Assembly (NCBI RefSeq): GCF_000020665.1
Contig: NC_011071.1
Span: 1,974,501-2,038,500, forward strand
DNA: 64,000 bases
Reading direction: 5' to 3'
Origin: Stenotrophomonas maltophilia R551-3
GTDB lineage: Bacteria; Pseudomonadota; Gammaproteobacteria; Xanthomonadales; Xanthomonadaceae
Every line of letters starts with the position of its first letter. Positions within the stretch are counted from its first letter, which is position 1. Below the pieces are notes generated by a model. The model ran no database searches. It was not told the origin of the DNA and worked only from the letters and a program-made list of their open reading frames with translations. This document shows, one piece after another, positions 37,730-46,422 of this stretch. The translations under genes and the position numbers were made by a program.

Positions 37730-38783
37730 CGAAACGGCTGCCGCCGGCACTGCCCGGCGAGCAGTAGACGCGGCCGCCGTGCGCGTCTGCGATGGCCTTG
37801 ACCACCGCCAGACCCAGTCCGCTGCCGCCGCCCTGGCGTGAGCGCGAGCCATCGGCGCGCATGAACGGGGTGAAGATATCGGCGTGCAAGGCCGGGTCGA
37901 TGCCCGGGCCCTCGTCCTCGATCGCCACCTGCACATGGCCGGGCGTGTCGTGCACGGCAATCCGCACCTTGCCCGGGCTGGCGTAGCGGCGGGCATTCTC
38001 CAGCAATGCCAGCAATGCCTGGCGCAACCGGGTCGGATCGCAATGGGCGGTGTGCTCTTCGCGGCTGGTTTCCAGTTCCAGCACGAAGCCGGCGGCGCGG
38101 AACTGGGGGTCGACCAGGGTCATCACCGAATGCACCTCGGCCACCACATCAGTGCGCGCACGTCGCACATCCAGCCGTGCGTTGTCGGACAGGCTCAGCA
38201 CGCGCAGGTCTTCGATCAGTCGTGACAGGCCCTCGACCTGGGCGAGCAGGCTGCGAAACTGTGATTCATCCGGTTGGAATACGCCCTCGGCCAGGCCCTG
38301 CAGGCGACCGCGCAGGATCGTCACCGGTGTGCGCAGTTCATGGGCGATGGCCGCATGCCACATCGCACGCTCGCTCTCCACGTGCTGCAGCCGCCGCGCC
38401 ATGGCGTTGAAGTCCTCGACCAGGGTCGCCACTTCGCCCGGTGAGTTCTCTTCGACGCTGGCGCGCGCACCCAGATCGCCGCCGGCCAGCGCGCGCACGC
38501 TGTCCACCAGCGAATTCAACGGTGACAGGATGCGGTGGGCGAGGCGGAACGAGGCGGCGATGGCCAGTGCCAGGCCGGTCAGGATCACGCCGACCATCCA
38601 TGCCAGTTCAGGGCCGGTCGGCAGCCAGCTTTCCGGCTCCTCGGTAGTGCCGGGGAAAAATTCGACCAGCACTGCATACAGCAGCCACGACGACAGGATC
38701 ATCATCACGATGACGCCGATCACCATCAGCGACATCGAGACGATGATGTGGCGGCTGAGCCCGGAGCGGCGCAGGCGGGCCAT
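37707..38783 (-). CDS. Sensor histidine kinase, BaeS-type (SmeSy-like)
   Basis: 358 aa. Two membrane helices (~15-38 and ~55-78) flank a very short periplasmic loop; then HAMP, HisKA with phosphoacceptor H148 in IAHELRTPVT, and HATPase with ALLENARRYA and GGSGLGLAVVKAIADA. The tiny sensor loop suggests signals within the membrane. It overlaps the regulator gene by one base. With the divergent RND genes it matches the arrangement known for smeSyRy-smeYZ; the name is inferred from context. Confidence 0.88.
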   Translation of the reverse strand: MARLRRSGLSRHIIVSMSLMVIGVIVMMILSSWLLYAVLVEFFPGTTEEPESWLPTGPELAWMVGVILTGLALAIAASFRLAHRILSPLNSLVDSVRALAGGDLGARASVEENSPGEVATLVEDFNAMARRLQHVESERAMWHAAIAHELRTPVTILRGRLQGLAEGVFQPDESQFRSLLAQVEGLSRLIEDLRVLSLSDNARLDVRRARTDVVAEVHSVMTLVDPQFRAAGFVLELETSREEHTAHCDPTRLRQALLALLENARRYASPGKVRIAVHDTPGHVQVAIEDEGPGIDPALHADIFTPFMRADGSRSRQGGGSGLGLAVVKAIADAHGGRVYCSPGSAGGSRFVIELPRQ

Positions 38784-39532
38784 CAGCGGTCGGCCATCAA
38801 CCGGTAGCCGACGCCACGCACGCTGGCCGGCACATTGACCATGCCCACTTCATCCAGCTTGCGGCGCAGCTTGCTGACATGGCTGTCGACCGTGCGCTCC
38901 AGCGCCTCGCTTTCCGGCAGGCATTCGTGCATCAATTCGCTGCGGCTGAAGATGCGGGTCGGCGCCAGCGCCATGCAGTGCAGCAGCTTGAACTCGGTGA
39001 GCGTGAGCAGCACTTCGTGGCTGTAGCCTTCGCCCTCGACGTGCACGGCATGGGTGGCCGAATCGATCAGCAGCGGGCCCACGCGCAGTGCGGTGGGCGC
39101 GTCAACGCGCGAGGTGCGCAGCGTACGCCGCAGCACGGCACGCACGCGTGCCGCCACTTCAGCGGGATTGAACGGCTTGACCACATAGTCGTCGGCGCCC
39201 ATGCGCAGCGCGGTCAGCTTGTCCAGGTCCTGGTCCAGTGCGGTCAGCATGATCACCGGCGTCTCGCCGCGCTGGCGCAGCTGTGTCAGCACGCTCCAGC
39301 CATCCAGGCGCGGCAGCTGCACATCGAGCAGGACCAGGTCGGGGCGGGCGCTGCGATGCAGGTCCAGCGCACTGTGGCCGTCGGCGGCACGGAGCGTGCG
39401 CAATCCTTCGCGTTCCAGGTAGGCGGTGAGAATGTCGGCGATCTCGGCCTCATCCTCGACGATCAGGACGAGGGCGGCGAGGGCAGGGGAGGCTTGCATG
39501 CAGGGGCGGGGCCTTAAGGTGCTTGCCTCCAT
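38783..39532 (-). CDS. OmpR/BaeR-type response regulator (SmeRy-like)
   Basis: 249 aa from ATG 39532, preceded by GGAG at 5 bases; ATG 39499 (238 aa) lacks a ribosome site. Receiver domain with phospho-Asp70 in LVLLDVQLPRLDG and acidic pair near 26-28, K in YVVKPF, and a C-terminal winged helix (RTVDSHVSKLRRKL, RGVGYRL). Likely controls the divergent RND pump across the 96-bp intergenic region. Confidence 0.9.
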   Translation of the reverse strand: MEASTLRPRPCMQASPALAALVLIVEDEAEIADILTAYLEREGLRTLRAADGHSALDLHRSARPDLVLLDVQLPRLDGWSVLTQLRQRGETPVIMLTALDQDLDKLTALRMGADDYVVKPFNPAEVAARVRAVLRRTLRTSRVDAPTALRVGPLLIDSATHAVHVEGEGYSHEVLLTLTEFKLLHCMALAPTRIFSRSELMHECLPESEALERTVDSHVSKLRRKLDEVGMVNVPASVRGVGYRLMADR

Positions 39533-39628
39533 CGTATCTCCACAGTTCCTCCATCGAAACCCCATCATCGCCACGCAGACTGCACGCTTCAGAACCTATC
39601 AGCCGCTTGCGCGGCATTGTGCACAGCA

Positions 39629-40777
39629 ATGAGAACCTTCAGGACTCCGGTCGCGTTGATCGCGGCCCTCGCCTTGGCCATGACGGCCTGCTCCAGCCCC
39701 GAAGCCACGCCCGAAGCCGCACCCCGCGTGAGCGTGGTTACCGTCGGCCCGCAGGTGGTGCAGCGTGACGACGAACTGCCTGGCCGCGTGGCCGCCGTTC
39801 GCACCGCGCAGATCCGAGCGCAGGTGGGTGGCATCGTGCAGCGCCGCCTGTTTGACCAGGGCGCGGAAGTAGACGCCGGGCAGGCCCTGTTCCAGATCGA
39901 TCCGGCGGCCTTCCGTGCCGATGTCGATTCGGCACTGGCCGCGCTGCAGCGCAGTGAGGCTGCCCTGGGCCGCAGTCGCGTGCAGTCGCAGCGCCTGCAT
40001 GCACTGGCCGCGGCACAGGCCGTCAGCCAGCAGCACCGCGACGATGCCAGTGCCGAGTACGAACAAGCCCGTGCCGCGGTGAATGAAGCGCGCGCGATCC
40101 TGGCGCGTCGCCAGCTCGACCTGCGCTATGCCACGGTCAGCGCGCCGATTGCCGGCCGCATCGATCAGGCGCTGGTGACAGAAGGCGCGCTGGTCGGCGT
40201 GGCCGATACCGAGCCGATGGCGGTGGTACAGCAGATCGACCAGGTCTACGTCGATGTGCGCCAGCCGGCGGCCCAGCTGGAATCGCTGCAGCGCAGTGCT
40301 GCCGGTGGTGGCGAGCTGCCGGTGACGATCATCGGTGCCGCCGGCAAGCCGCTGTCCGAGCGTGGCCAGATGCTGTTCTCCGGCATCAACGTCGATGCGC
40401 GTACCGGTGATGTGATCCTCCGCATCCTGGTCGACAACCCGCAGCGCCAGCTGCTACCCGGCATGTATGTGCGCGCGAAAGTGCCGCGGGGTGCGCCGGC
40501 CAGTGCGCTGACCGTGCCGCAGCAGGCCGTGCTGCGCAGCGCCGGTGGCCAGGCCTATGCCTGGGTGATCGGTGGCGATGGCAAGGCGGTGATCCGCACG
40601 CTGGAGGTCGACGGCAGCGTTGATCGCCAGTGGCTGGTGCGCACCGGTCTGAAGGCGGGCGAAAAGGTGGTGGTCGAGGGCCAGGAACGCCTGCAGGAAG
40701 GCGTGGTGGTCGATGCGCGCGATTGGCAGATGCCGGTCGCCAGCGCCGGCGCGGTGCAGGCCGGCAGCAAGGGCTGA
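39629..40777 (+). CDS. smeY: RND efflux periplasmic adaptor lipoprotein (SmeY-like)
   Basis: 382 aa, ATG 39629. Lipoprotein signal ALAMTACSS, then AcrA-type domains: GRVAAVRTAQIRAQVGGIV (barrel-sandwich half), an alpha-hairpin with VSQQHRDDASAEYEQARA, GRIDQALVTEGALVG, and MYVRAKVPRG in the beta-barrel. It links the inner-membrane pump to an outer-membrane channel. The gene symbol rests on the two-gene pump layout with a divergent BaeSR-like system; SmeA-type is less likely because no outer-membrane factor gene follows. Confidence 0.8.
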   Translation: MRTFRTPVALIAALALAMTACSSPEATPEAAPRVSVVTVGPQVVQRDDELPGRVAAVRTAQIRAQVGGIVQRRLFDQGAEVDAGQALFQIDPAAFRADVDSALAALQRSEAALGRSRVQSQRLHALAAAQAVSQQHRDDASAEYEQARAAVNEARAILARRQLDLRYATVSAPIAGRIDQALVTEGALVGVADTEPMAVVQQIDQVYVDVRQPAAQLESLQRSAAGGGELPVTIIGAAGKPLSERGQMLFSGINVDARTGDVILRILVDNPQRQLLPGMYVRAKVPRGAPASALTVPQQAVLRSAGGQAYAWVIGGDGKAVIRTLEVDGSVDRQWLVRTGLKAGEKVVVEGQERLQEGVVVDARDWQMPVASAGAVQAGSKG

Positions 40778-40813
40778 GCCTTTCCCGGGCCAGCCCCTCC
40801 AGGAAAATCCAAC

Positions 40814-43800
40814 ATGGCACGTTTCTTCATCGATCGCCCGGTGTTCGCCTGGGTGCTGGCGATCTTCATCATCCTGGCCGGTGTGCTGGCGATCCCGCGG
40901 CTGGCGGTGGAACGCTATCCGGCGGTTGCACCGCCCAGCGTCAGCATCTACGCCAGCTACCCGGGTGCTAGCCCGCAGACGCTGAATGACGCAGTGGTCG
41001 GCCTGATCGAGCGCGAGCTGTCCAGCGTCAAGCACCTGCTGTACTTCGAGTCATCGGTGGACACCTCCGGCGAAGCCTCGATCACTGCGACCTTCAAGCC
41101 GGGCACCAACCCGGAGCTGGCGCAGGTGGACGTGCAGAACCGGATCAAGGCGATCGAGCCGCGCCTGCCGCGCAGCGTGCGCCAGAACGGCTTGTTCGTG
41201 GAGGCTGCCGATTCCGGTTTCCTGATGCTGGTCGGCCTGCGTTCGCCGGATGCCAGCGTGAGCGAGGCGGCGCTGGGTGACTTCATGGCGCGCAACATCA
41301 TCGAGGAGCTGCGCCGCATCGATGGCGTCGGCCGCGTGCAGCTGTTCGGTGCCGAGCAGGCGATGCGGGTGTGGCTGGACCCGACCCGGTTGACCGGCTA
41401 CGGGCTGACCATGGGTGATGTGGCCAGTGCCATCGAGCAGCAGAACCTGGAGATCTCGCCAGGGCGCATCGGCGATTCGCCGGGCGTGCCAGGCCAGCGC
41501 ATCACCGTGCCGCTGAGTGCCGATGGCCAGCTGTCCACACCGGAACAGTTCGCTGCGATCGTGCTGCGCGCCGGCGCCGATGGTTCGCGCGTGCTGCTGG
41601 GTGACGTCGCCCGCATCGAGCTGGGTGCGCAGAGCTATGCCTGGGGCACCCGCGAGGACGGCCATCCGGCGACGGCGGCTGGCGTGCAGTTGCGTCCTGG
41701 TGCGAACGCAGTGCGCACCGCGTCGGCGGTACGCGAGCGCATGGCCGAGCTGGCGCCGCTGCTGCCGCGTGGTGTGCAGTCGAGCATTCCGTTCGACACC
41801 GCACCGTTCGTCAAGATCTCGATCCAGAAGGTGGTGCAGACGCTGCTGGAAGCGATGCTGCTGGTGTTCGCGATGATGTACCTGTTCCTGCAGAACTGGC
41901 GCTACACGCTGATTCCGGCGCTGGTCGCACCGATCGCGCTGCTGGGCACCTTCGCGGTGATGCTGGCGCTGGGCTTCTCGATCAACGTGCTGACCATGTT
42001 CGGCATGGTGCTGGCGATCGGCATCATCGTCGACGACGCGATCGTGGTGGTCGAGGGCGTGGAGCGGATCATGGCCGAGGAGGGCCTGCCGCCGCGCGAA
42101 GCGACCATCAAGGCGATGCGCGAGCTTACCGGTGCGGTGATCGGCATCACGCTGGTGCTGACCGCCGTGTTCATCCCGATGGCCTTGGCCAGTGGCTCGG
42201 TCGGCGCGATCTACCGCCAGTTCACCGTGGCAATGGCGGTGTCGATCCTGTTCTCGGCACTGCTGGCGCTGAGCCTGACCCCGGCGCTGTGCGCGACCCT
42301 GCTGCGCCCGAATACCCATGGCCACCATGGTCGGGGTGGGCTGTTCGGTGCTTTCAATCGTGGCTTCGAGAAGATGACCGGGCGCTACCAGCGTGGCGTG
42401 GCCTCGGTGCTGCAGCGTAGTGGGCGGGTGATGGGCGTGTTCGCCGCACTGGTGGTGGCACTGCTGCTGGGCCTGCACTGGTTGCCCGGTGCGTTCCTGC
42501 CGGAAGAAGACCAGGGCTATTTCATGACCTCGATCCAGCTGCCGGCCGAAGCCACCGCCGAGCGCACGCTGGCCGTGGTCGAAGCCTACGAGCAGCACGT
42601 GGCCTCGCGTCCGGGCATCGGCTCCAACCAGTCGATCCTCGGCTACAGCTTCTCCGGCTCCGGTCCGAGTGCGGCGCTGACCTACACCATGCTGAAGGAC
42701 TGGGGCGAGCGCGCCGGTGCCACCGCGGCCGGAGAGGTGGAGGCCGCGCAGAAGGCCATGTCCACGCTGGCCGAGGGCGAGGTGATGAGCGTGATGCCGC
42801 CGGCGATCGACAGCCTGGGACGCTCCTCCGGTTTCTCGCTGGCCCTGCAGGCGCGTACCGGGGAGAGCCAGGCCGAGTTGCGAGCGGCACTGCAGCGGCT
42901 GCTGAAGCTTGCCGAGGCAAGCCCGCTGCTGTCGGAGGTGCATGCCGATGGCCTGCCTGCAGGCACCAGTGTGCGGCTGGACATCGACCGCGCCAAGGCC
43001 GAGGCGATGGGCGTGGGCTTCGCCGATATCAGCAGCACGCTGTCGGCAGCGATGGGTTCGCAGTACGTCAACGACTTCCCCAACAAGGGACGGCTGCAGC
43101 AGGTGATCCTCCAGGCCGACGCGCCGCACCGGATGGAACTGGAGGACGTGCTGAAGCTGTACGTTCGCAACAGCGAAGGCGGCATGGTGGCGTTGTCCGA
43201 GCTGGTGACCCCGCACTGGACCGAGGCGCCCCTGCAGCTGCAGCGCTATCTCGGTTTCCCGGCGCTGAACCTGTCCGGCGCCCCGGCCTCCGGTGTTTCG
43301 ACCGGCCAGGCGATGGCGGAGATGGAGCGGTTGGCGGAGAAGCTGCCGTCCGGCTTCGCCCTGCAGTGGACCAGCCAGTCGCTGCAGGAGCGCGAATCCG
43401 GTGCGCAGGCGCCGTGGCTTTTGCTGCTCTCGATGCTGGTGGTGTTCCTGGTGCTGGCGGCACTGTACGAGAGCTGGTCAATTCCGCTGGCGGTGATGCT
43501 GGTGGTGCCCTTGGGCCTGCTCGGTGCGGTCGCGGCCGTGTTGTTGCGCGGCATGCCCAACGACGTGTTCTTCAAGGTCGGCATGATCACGGTGATCGGG
43601 CTGTCGGCGAAGAACGCGATCCTCATCGTCGAGTTCGCACGCCAGCTGCAGCAGCAGGGCCGTGGCCTGGTGGAAGCGGCGCTGGAGGCGGCACGGCTGC
43701 GCCTGCGGCCGATCGTGATGACCTCGCTGGCGTTCGCGCTGGGCGTGGTGCCGCTGATGCTGGCGCAGGGCGCATCGAAGGAAACCCAGCAGGCGATCGG

Positions 43801-43963
43801 AACCGGCGTGTTCGGCGGCATGGTCAGCGCGACCGTGCTGGCGGTGTTCTTCGTGCCGGTCTTCTATGTAGTGGTGCAGGGCGCGCGGCAGTGGATCGCG
43901 CAGCGCCTGCGCAGACGCCGGCCGACGCCGGAAGGATCCGTGGATGGAACGGAACATCGTTGA
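40814..43963 (+). CDS. smeZ: RND (HAE1) multidrug efflux pump (SmeZ-like)
   Basis: 1049 aa, 12 membrane helices with two large periplasmic loops. The proton-relay pair D407-D408 in AIGIIVDDAIVVVEG has exactly AcrB numbering; FFIDRPVFAWVLA is the typical start. It expels drugs (for SmeYZ, aminoglycosides and others) using proton motive force and needs a TolC-like channel encoded elsewhere. It starts 36 bp after the adaptor gene. Name inferred from context as for smeY. Confidence 0.85.
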   Translation: MARFFIDRPVFAWVLAIFIILAGVLAIPRLAVERYPAVAPPSVSIYASYPGASPQTLNDAVVGLIERELSSVKHLLYFESSVDTSGEASITATFKPGTNPELAQVDVQNRIKAIEPRLPRSVRQNGLFVEAADSGFLMLVGLRSPDASVSEAALGDFMARNIIEELRRIDGVGRVQLFGAEQAMRVWLDPTRLTGYGLTMGDVASAIEQQNLEISPGRIGDSPGVPGQRITVPLSADGQLSTPEQFAAIVLRAGADGSRVLLGDVARIELGAQSYAWGTREDGHPATAAGVQLRPGANAVRTASAVRERMAELAPLLPRGVQSSIPFDTAPFVKISIQKVVQTLLEAMLLVFAMMYLFLQNWRYTLIPALVAPIALLGTFAVMLALGFSINVLTMFGMVLAIGIIVDDAIVVVEGVERIMAEEGLPPREATIKAMRELTGAVIGITLVLTAVFIPMALASGSVGAIYRQFTVAMAVSILFSALLALSLTPALCATLLRPNTHGHHGRGGLFGAFNRGFEKMTGRYQRGVASVLQRSGRVMGVFAALVVALLLGLHWLPGAFLPEEDQGYFMTSIQLPAEATAERTLAVVEAYEQHVASRPGIGSNQSILGYSFSGSGPSAALTYTMLKDWGERAGATAAGEVEAAQKAMSTLAEGEVMSVMPPAIDSLGRSSGFSLALQARTGESQAELRAALQRLLKLAEASPLLSEVHADGLPAGTSVRLDIDRAKAEAMGVGFADISSTLSAAMGSQYVNDFPNKGRLQQVILQADAPHRMELEDVLKLYVRNSEGGMVALSELVTPHWTEAPLQLQRYLGFPALNLSGAPASGVSTGQAMAEMERLAEKLPSGFALQWTSQSLQERESGAQAPWLLLLSMLVVFLVLAALYESWSIPLAVMLVVPLGLLGAVAAVLLRGMPNDVFFKVGMITVIGLSAKNAILIVEFARQLQQQGRGLVEAALEAARLRLRPIVMTSLAFALGVVPLMLAQGASKETQQAIGTGVFGGMVSATVLAVFFVPVFYVVVQGARQWIAQRLRRRRPTPEGSVDGTEHR

Positions 43964-44336
43964 AGATCTGCATGAACTGCAATTGAGGGCGCTGGAGCAG
44001 CGCCTGTGCGAAGCGCTGCTGGGTGATGATCACGATGCGCTGACCGCGCTGGTATCGCCGGCCTTGTTCATGATGGACGGGCAGGGTGGGCGCATGCTCG
44101 ACCTGCCGTGGTTGCGCGAGTGGCTGGGCGGCCGCCTGCAGGTGCTTGGCCTGCAGTCCTGCGCGACGGAAACGCTGCTGTGTGGCCGCTTGGCGCTGCT
44201 GTCCAGCGATGTGCGCTTGTCGGTGCGCGAGCAGGGCCAGGAGCGCGAACTGAAACTGCGCCTGCTGCGGGTCTGGACCTGCAGTTCCGGCGACAGTGGT
44301 GCGCAGTTGCTGTCGATGGCGGTGCTGGCCGCATGA
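43944..44336 (+). CDS. Small NTF2/SnoaL-like protein overlapping the pump gene
   Basis: 130 aa. The start lies 20 bp inside the 3' end of the RND gene in another frame, implying translational coupling and a third gene of the pump operon. The composition and the layout LEQRLCEALLGDDHDALTALVSPALFMMDGQGGR resemble DUF4440/SnoaL-like folds. No signal peptide or membrane helix, so cytoplasmic. Function unknown. Confidence 0.7.
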   Translation: MERNIVEDLHELQLRALEQRLCEALLGDDHDALTALVSPALFMMDGQGGRMLDLPWLREWLGGRLQVLGLQSCATETLLCGRLALLSSDVRLSVREQGQERELKLRLLRVWTCSSGDSGAQLLSMAVLAA

Positions 44337-44419
44337 CCGCGGTCAGGCCGCTTTCAGGCCCCGCTCACCGCCAGATGGTAGGGTCGAGCATCTCTGTAGT
44401 GTCGACAAGGAGTCGAGCC

Positions 44420-45106
44420 ATGCGTGTAGTTCCCAGTCTGTTGGCAGCCTCCCTGGGGTTGGTCCTGGCCGCGTGCCAGCCAGCCCAACCGCCCGTCGCG
44501 GGCAGCAGCAACCCCGAACCGGCCGCCCCTCAGCCAAGCCCCAGTACCGGTGCTGGCAGCGAGACCACCTATCGCTGTGGCGATCTGGACGTGCGCGCGA
44601 CCTTCAATGGTGAGGATGCGGCCACGGTGGTGATCGGCGACCGTACCTTCGCCATGACCTCCGAGCGTGCGGCTTCCGGCGCCAAGTACGGTGATGGCCA
44701 GGGCAATACCTTCTGGACCAAGGGCAGCGATGACGGCCTGCTGAGCCTGAAGGGTGAGGCCGACCGCGAGTGCCATGCGGTGGAAGCCACCGAAGGCGAT
44801 GGCAGCGCCGGCAATGCGGCGTTCCGTGCCACCGGCAACGAGCCGGGCTGGCTGGCCATCGTTGACGGCGACACGCCCGGCCTGCAGGTGGAAGTCGACT
44901 ACGGCGAGCGTCGCTTCGACGTCGCCAAGCCCACCGAAGGTGCTGACGGCTGGAGCGGCAAGGCGTCCGATGGCACCGACGTCAAGCTCAGCTTCCAGCG
45001 CACTACCTGCCAGGACGACATGAGTGGCGAGGCCTTCGATGCCAAGGTGAATCTGACCATCGGAACCCGCCAGTATCACGGCTGCGGCAACTTCGGCACG
45101 AAGTAA
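44420..45106 (+). CDS. Lipoprotein with MliC-like lysozyme-inhibitor domain and COG3650-like domain
   Basis: 228 aa from ATG 44420 (AAGGAG upstream). Lipobox LAAC at ~19, a Pro/Ser linker, then an MliC-type domain: YRCGDLDVRATFNGEDA ... SGAKYGDGQGNTFWTKGSD, containing the Cys and the SGxKY loop that block C-type lysozyme. The second domain begins FRATGNEPGWLAIV and has two further Cys, as in COG3650/META-like proteins. Outer-membrane or periplasmic protection against host lysozyme is the likely role. Confidence 0.82.
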   Translation: MRVVPSLLAASLGLVLAACQPAQPPVAGSSNPEPAAPQPSPSTGAGSETTYRCGDLDVRATFNGEDAATVVIGDRTFAMTSERAASGAKYGDGQGNTFWTKGSDDGLLSLKGEADRECHAVEATEGDGSAGNAAFRATGNEPGWLAIVDGDTPGLQVEVDYGERRFDVAKPTEGADGWSGKASDGTDVKLSFQRTTCQDDMSGEAFDAKVNLTIGTRQYHGCGNFGTK

Positions 45107-45171
45107 CGCGTGATTGCGCGGATCGGTGGCGCCGGGCGATGCTCGGCGTCGCTTTCTGCGGCCGCTGCGCT

Positions 45172-45263
45172 CGCCGGGCATGGCCCGGCGCTACCGCATG
45201 ATGCATGTGATGCACGGGATTGGGCGCGGCCCCGTCCCGGTAGCGCCGGGCCATGCCCGGCGT
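45172..45263. repeat. SMAG repeats, inverted pair
   Basis: CGCCGGGCATGGCCCGGCG ending CTAC at 45172-45194, and the inverse copy starting GTAG at 45240-45263. They lie between the two convergent lipoprotein genes and may terminate both transcripts. Confidence 0.8.
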
Positions 45264-45270
45264 TGATCGA

Positions 45271-45816
45271 TCAGCCTTCGCAGGGCTTCAGGTCGAGATC
45301 GAAGTCCAGGTCATAGCGGCTGTTGATCCCGATCAGCGCTTCGCGGACAGCGCAGTCGTCGCGATGACGCGCGACCAGATCGGTGAAAATCTTCTTGCGG
45401 CCCTCGCAGTACTTGGCGCTGGCCTCTTCCAGTTCGCGGCGACGCTCGTCGTCGTACGGCTCTTCGCCAGCGAAGTGCTGGCAGGTGTTCTCGCGCGCGA
45501 GGAAGGCCTGCACGTCGGCCGGCATCGCGCAGTAGATGCGCACGTCATCGACGTCATACACGTCCTCCGATACCGGACAACCTGCGGCTGCACGTGCCGT
45601 GTCCAGCGCCTCATCGCCCGAGGACAGCTCGGCAGTGGGCTCCGCTTCGGCGGTAGCCTCCACGGCGGCCGGTGCCTCCACCACCGGTGCTGCCGTCACG
45701 GCCGGTTCGACAGACGCTGCGTTCGGCGCAGCATCGGCCGTGCTGTCCGTTGCCTGCGGCGAACACGCCGCAAGCAGGGACAGGCAACCGATCAGCGCAA
45801 GGCGCTTAGTCGGCAC
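45271..45816 (-). CDS. Predicted lipoprotein, function unknown
   Basis: 181 aa. Lipobox SLLAAC at ~13-18, then an Ala/Glu/Pro/Val-rich low-complexity linker (~20-65), then a Cys-containing domain ([46 protein letters not shown]). The six regularly placed Cys suggest disulfides in the periplasm. The start overlaps the end of efpL by 11 bases, so it is likely cotranscribed downstream of it. Confidence 0.75.
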   Translation of the reverse strand: MPTKRLALIGCLSLLAACSPQATDSTADAAPNAASVEPAVTAAPVVEAPAAVEATAEAEPTAELSSGDEALDTARAAAGCPVSEDVYDVDDVRIYCAMPADVQAFLARENTCQHFAGEEPYDDERRRELEEASAKYCEGRKKIFTDLVARHRDDCAVREALIGINSRYDLDFDLDLKPCEG

Positions 45817-46372
45817 GGCCAGCGAATTCGCCGGTGGCGGTGTTCACCAGCACGCGCTCGCCGTTGACGATGTACTCCGGCACCATGATTTCGATGCCGG
45901 TGTTGAGCTTGGCCGGCTTCGGGCGCTTGGTGGCGGTGCCGCCCTTCAGTTCCGGCGGCGTCTCGATCACTTCCAGCACCACCGAGGCCGGCAGCTGGAT
46001 GGCCACCGGCTGCTCGTCGATCACCTGCACGTAGATGCCGGTCAGGCCGTCGGTGATGTAGCCGGCGTCGTCGCCGATCACGTCCGCATCCAGGGTGTAC
46101 GGGGTGTAGTCCTCGTCATCGAGGAACACGAAGGCGTCGCCGTCCTTGTACGAATAGGTGGACTGGCGGCGCAGCAGTTCGACTTCGACCAGGTTGTCGT
46201 CGGCATCGAAGCTGGCGTCGAGCTTGTTGCCGCCCGGCACGCTGTACATGATGAAGCGGAAGCGGACGTTGCCGCCGCGACCCTGCGGCGAGCTGCGCTC
46301 GATGTCGCGGATCTGGTACACGCCGTTGTTGAACTCGACGACGTTGCCCTTCTTGATGTCGTTGGCTTTCAT
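45806..46372 (-). CDS. efpL: Elongation factor P-like protein EfpL (YeiP)
   Basis: 188 aa, three-domain EF-P fold. The tip of the first-domain loop reads SSPQGRGG with R32 where EF-P carries its modified Lys; the C-terminus GRAD and the segment [12 protein letters not shown] match E. coli YeiP/EfpL. The protein relieves ribosome stalling at polyproline and related motifs without a Lys modification. Cytoplasmic, ribosome-bound. True EF-P is expected elsewhere in the genome. Confidence 0.9.
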   Translation of the reverse strand: MKANDIKKGNVVEFNNGVYQIRDIERSSPQGRGGNVRFRFIMYSVPGGNKLDASFDADDNLVEVELLRRQSTYSYKDGDAFVFLDDEDYTPYTLDADVIGDDAGYITDGLTGIYVQVIDEQPVAIQLPASVVLEVIETPPELKGGTATKRPKPAKLNTGIEIMVPEYIVNGERVLVNTATGEFAGRAD

Positions 46373-46422
46373 GGTGATCTAAGTCGTTGGGGGAGGGCGC
46401 CGTCCCGGCGCCCGGGGGGGAA

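Noticed and set aside
39629..43963. SmeABC efflux pump
   Set aside because: SmeABC includes an outer-membrane factor gene (smeC) after the pump; here a small NTF2-like gene follows, and the two-gene layout with a divergent two-component system fits SmeYZ better.
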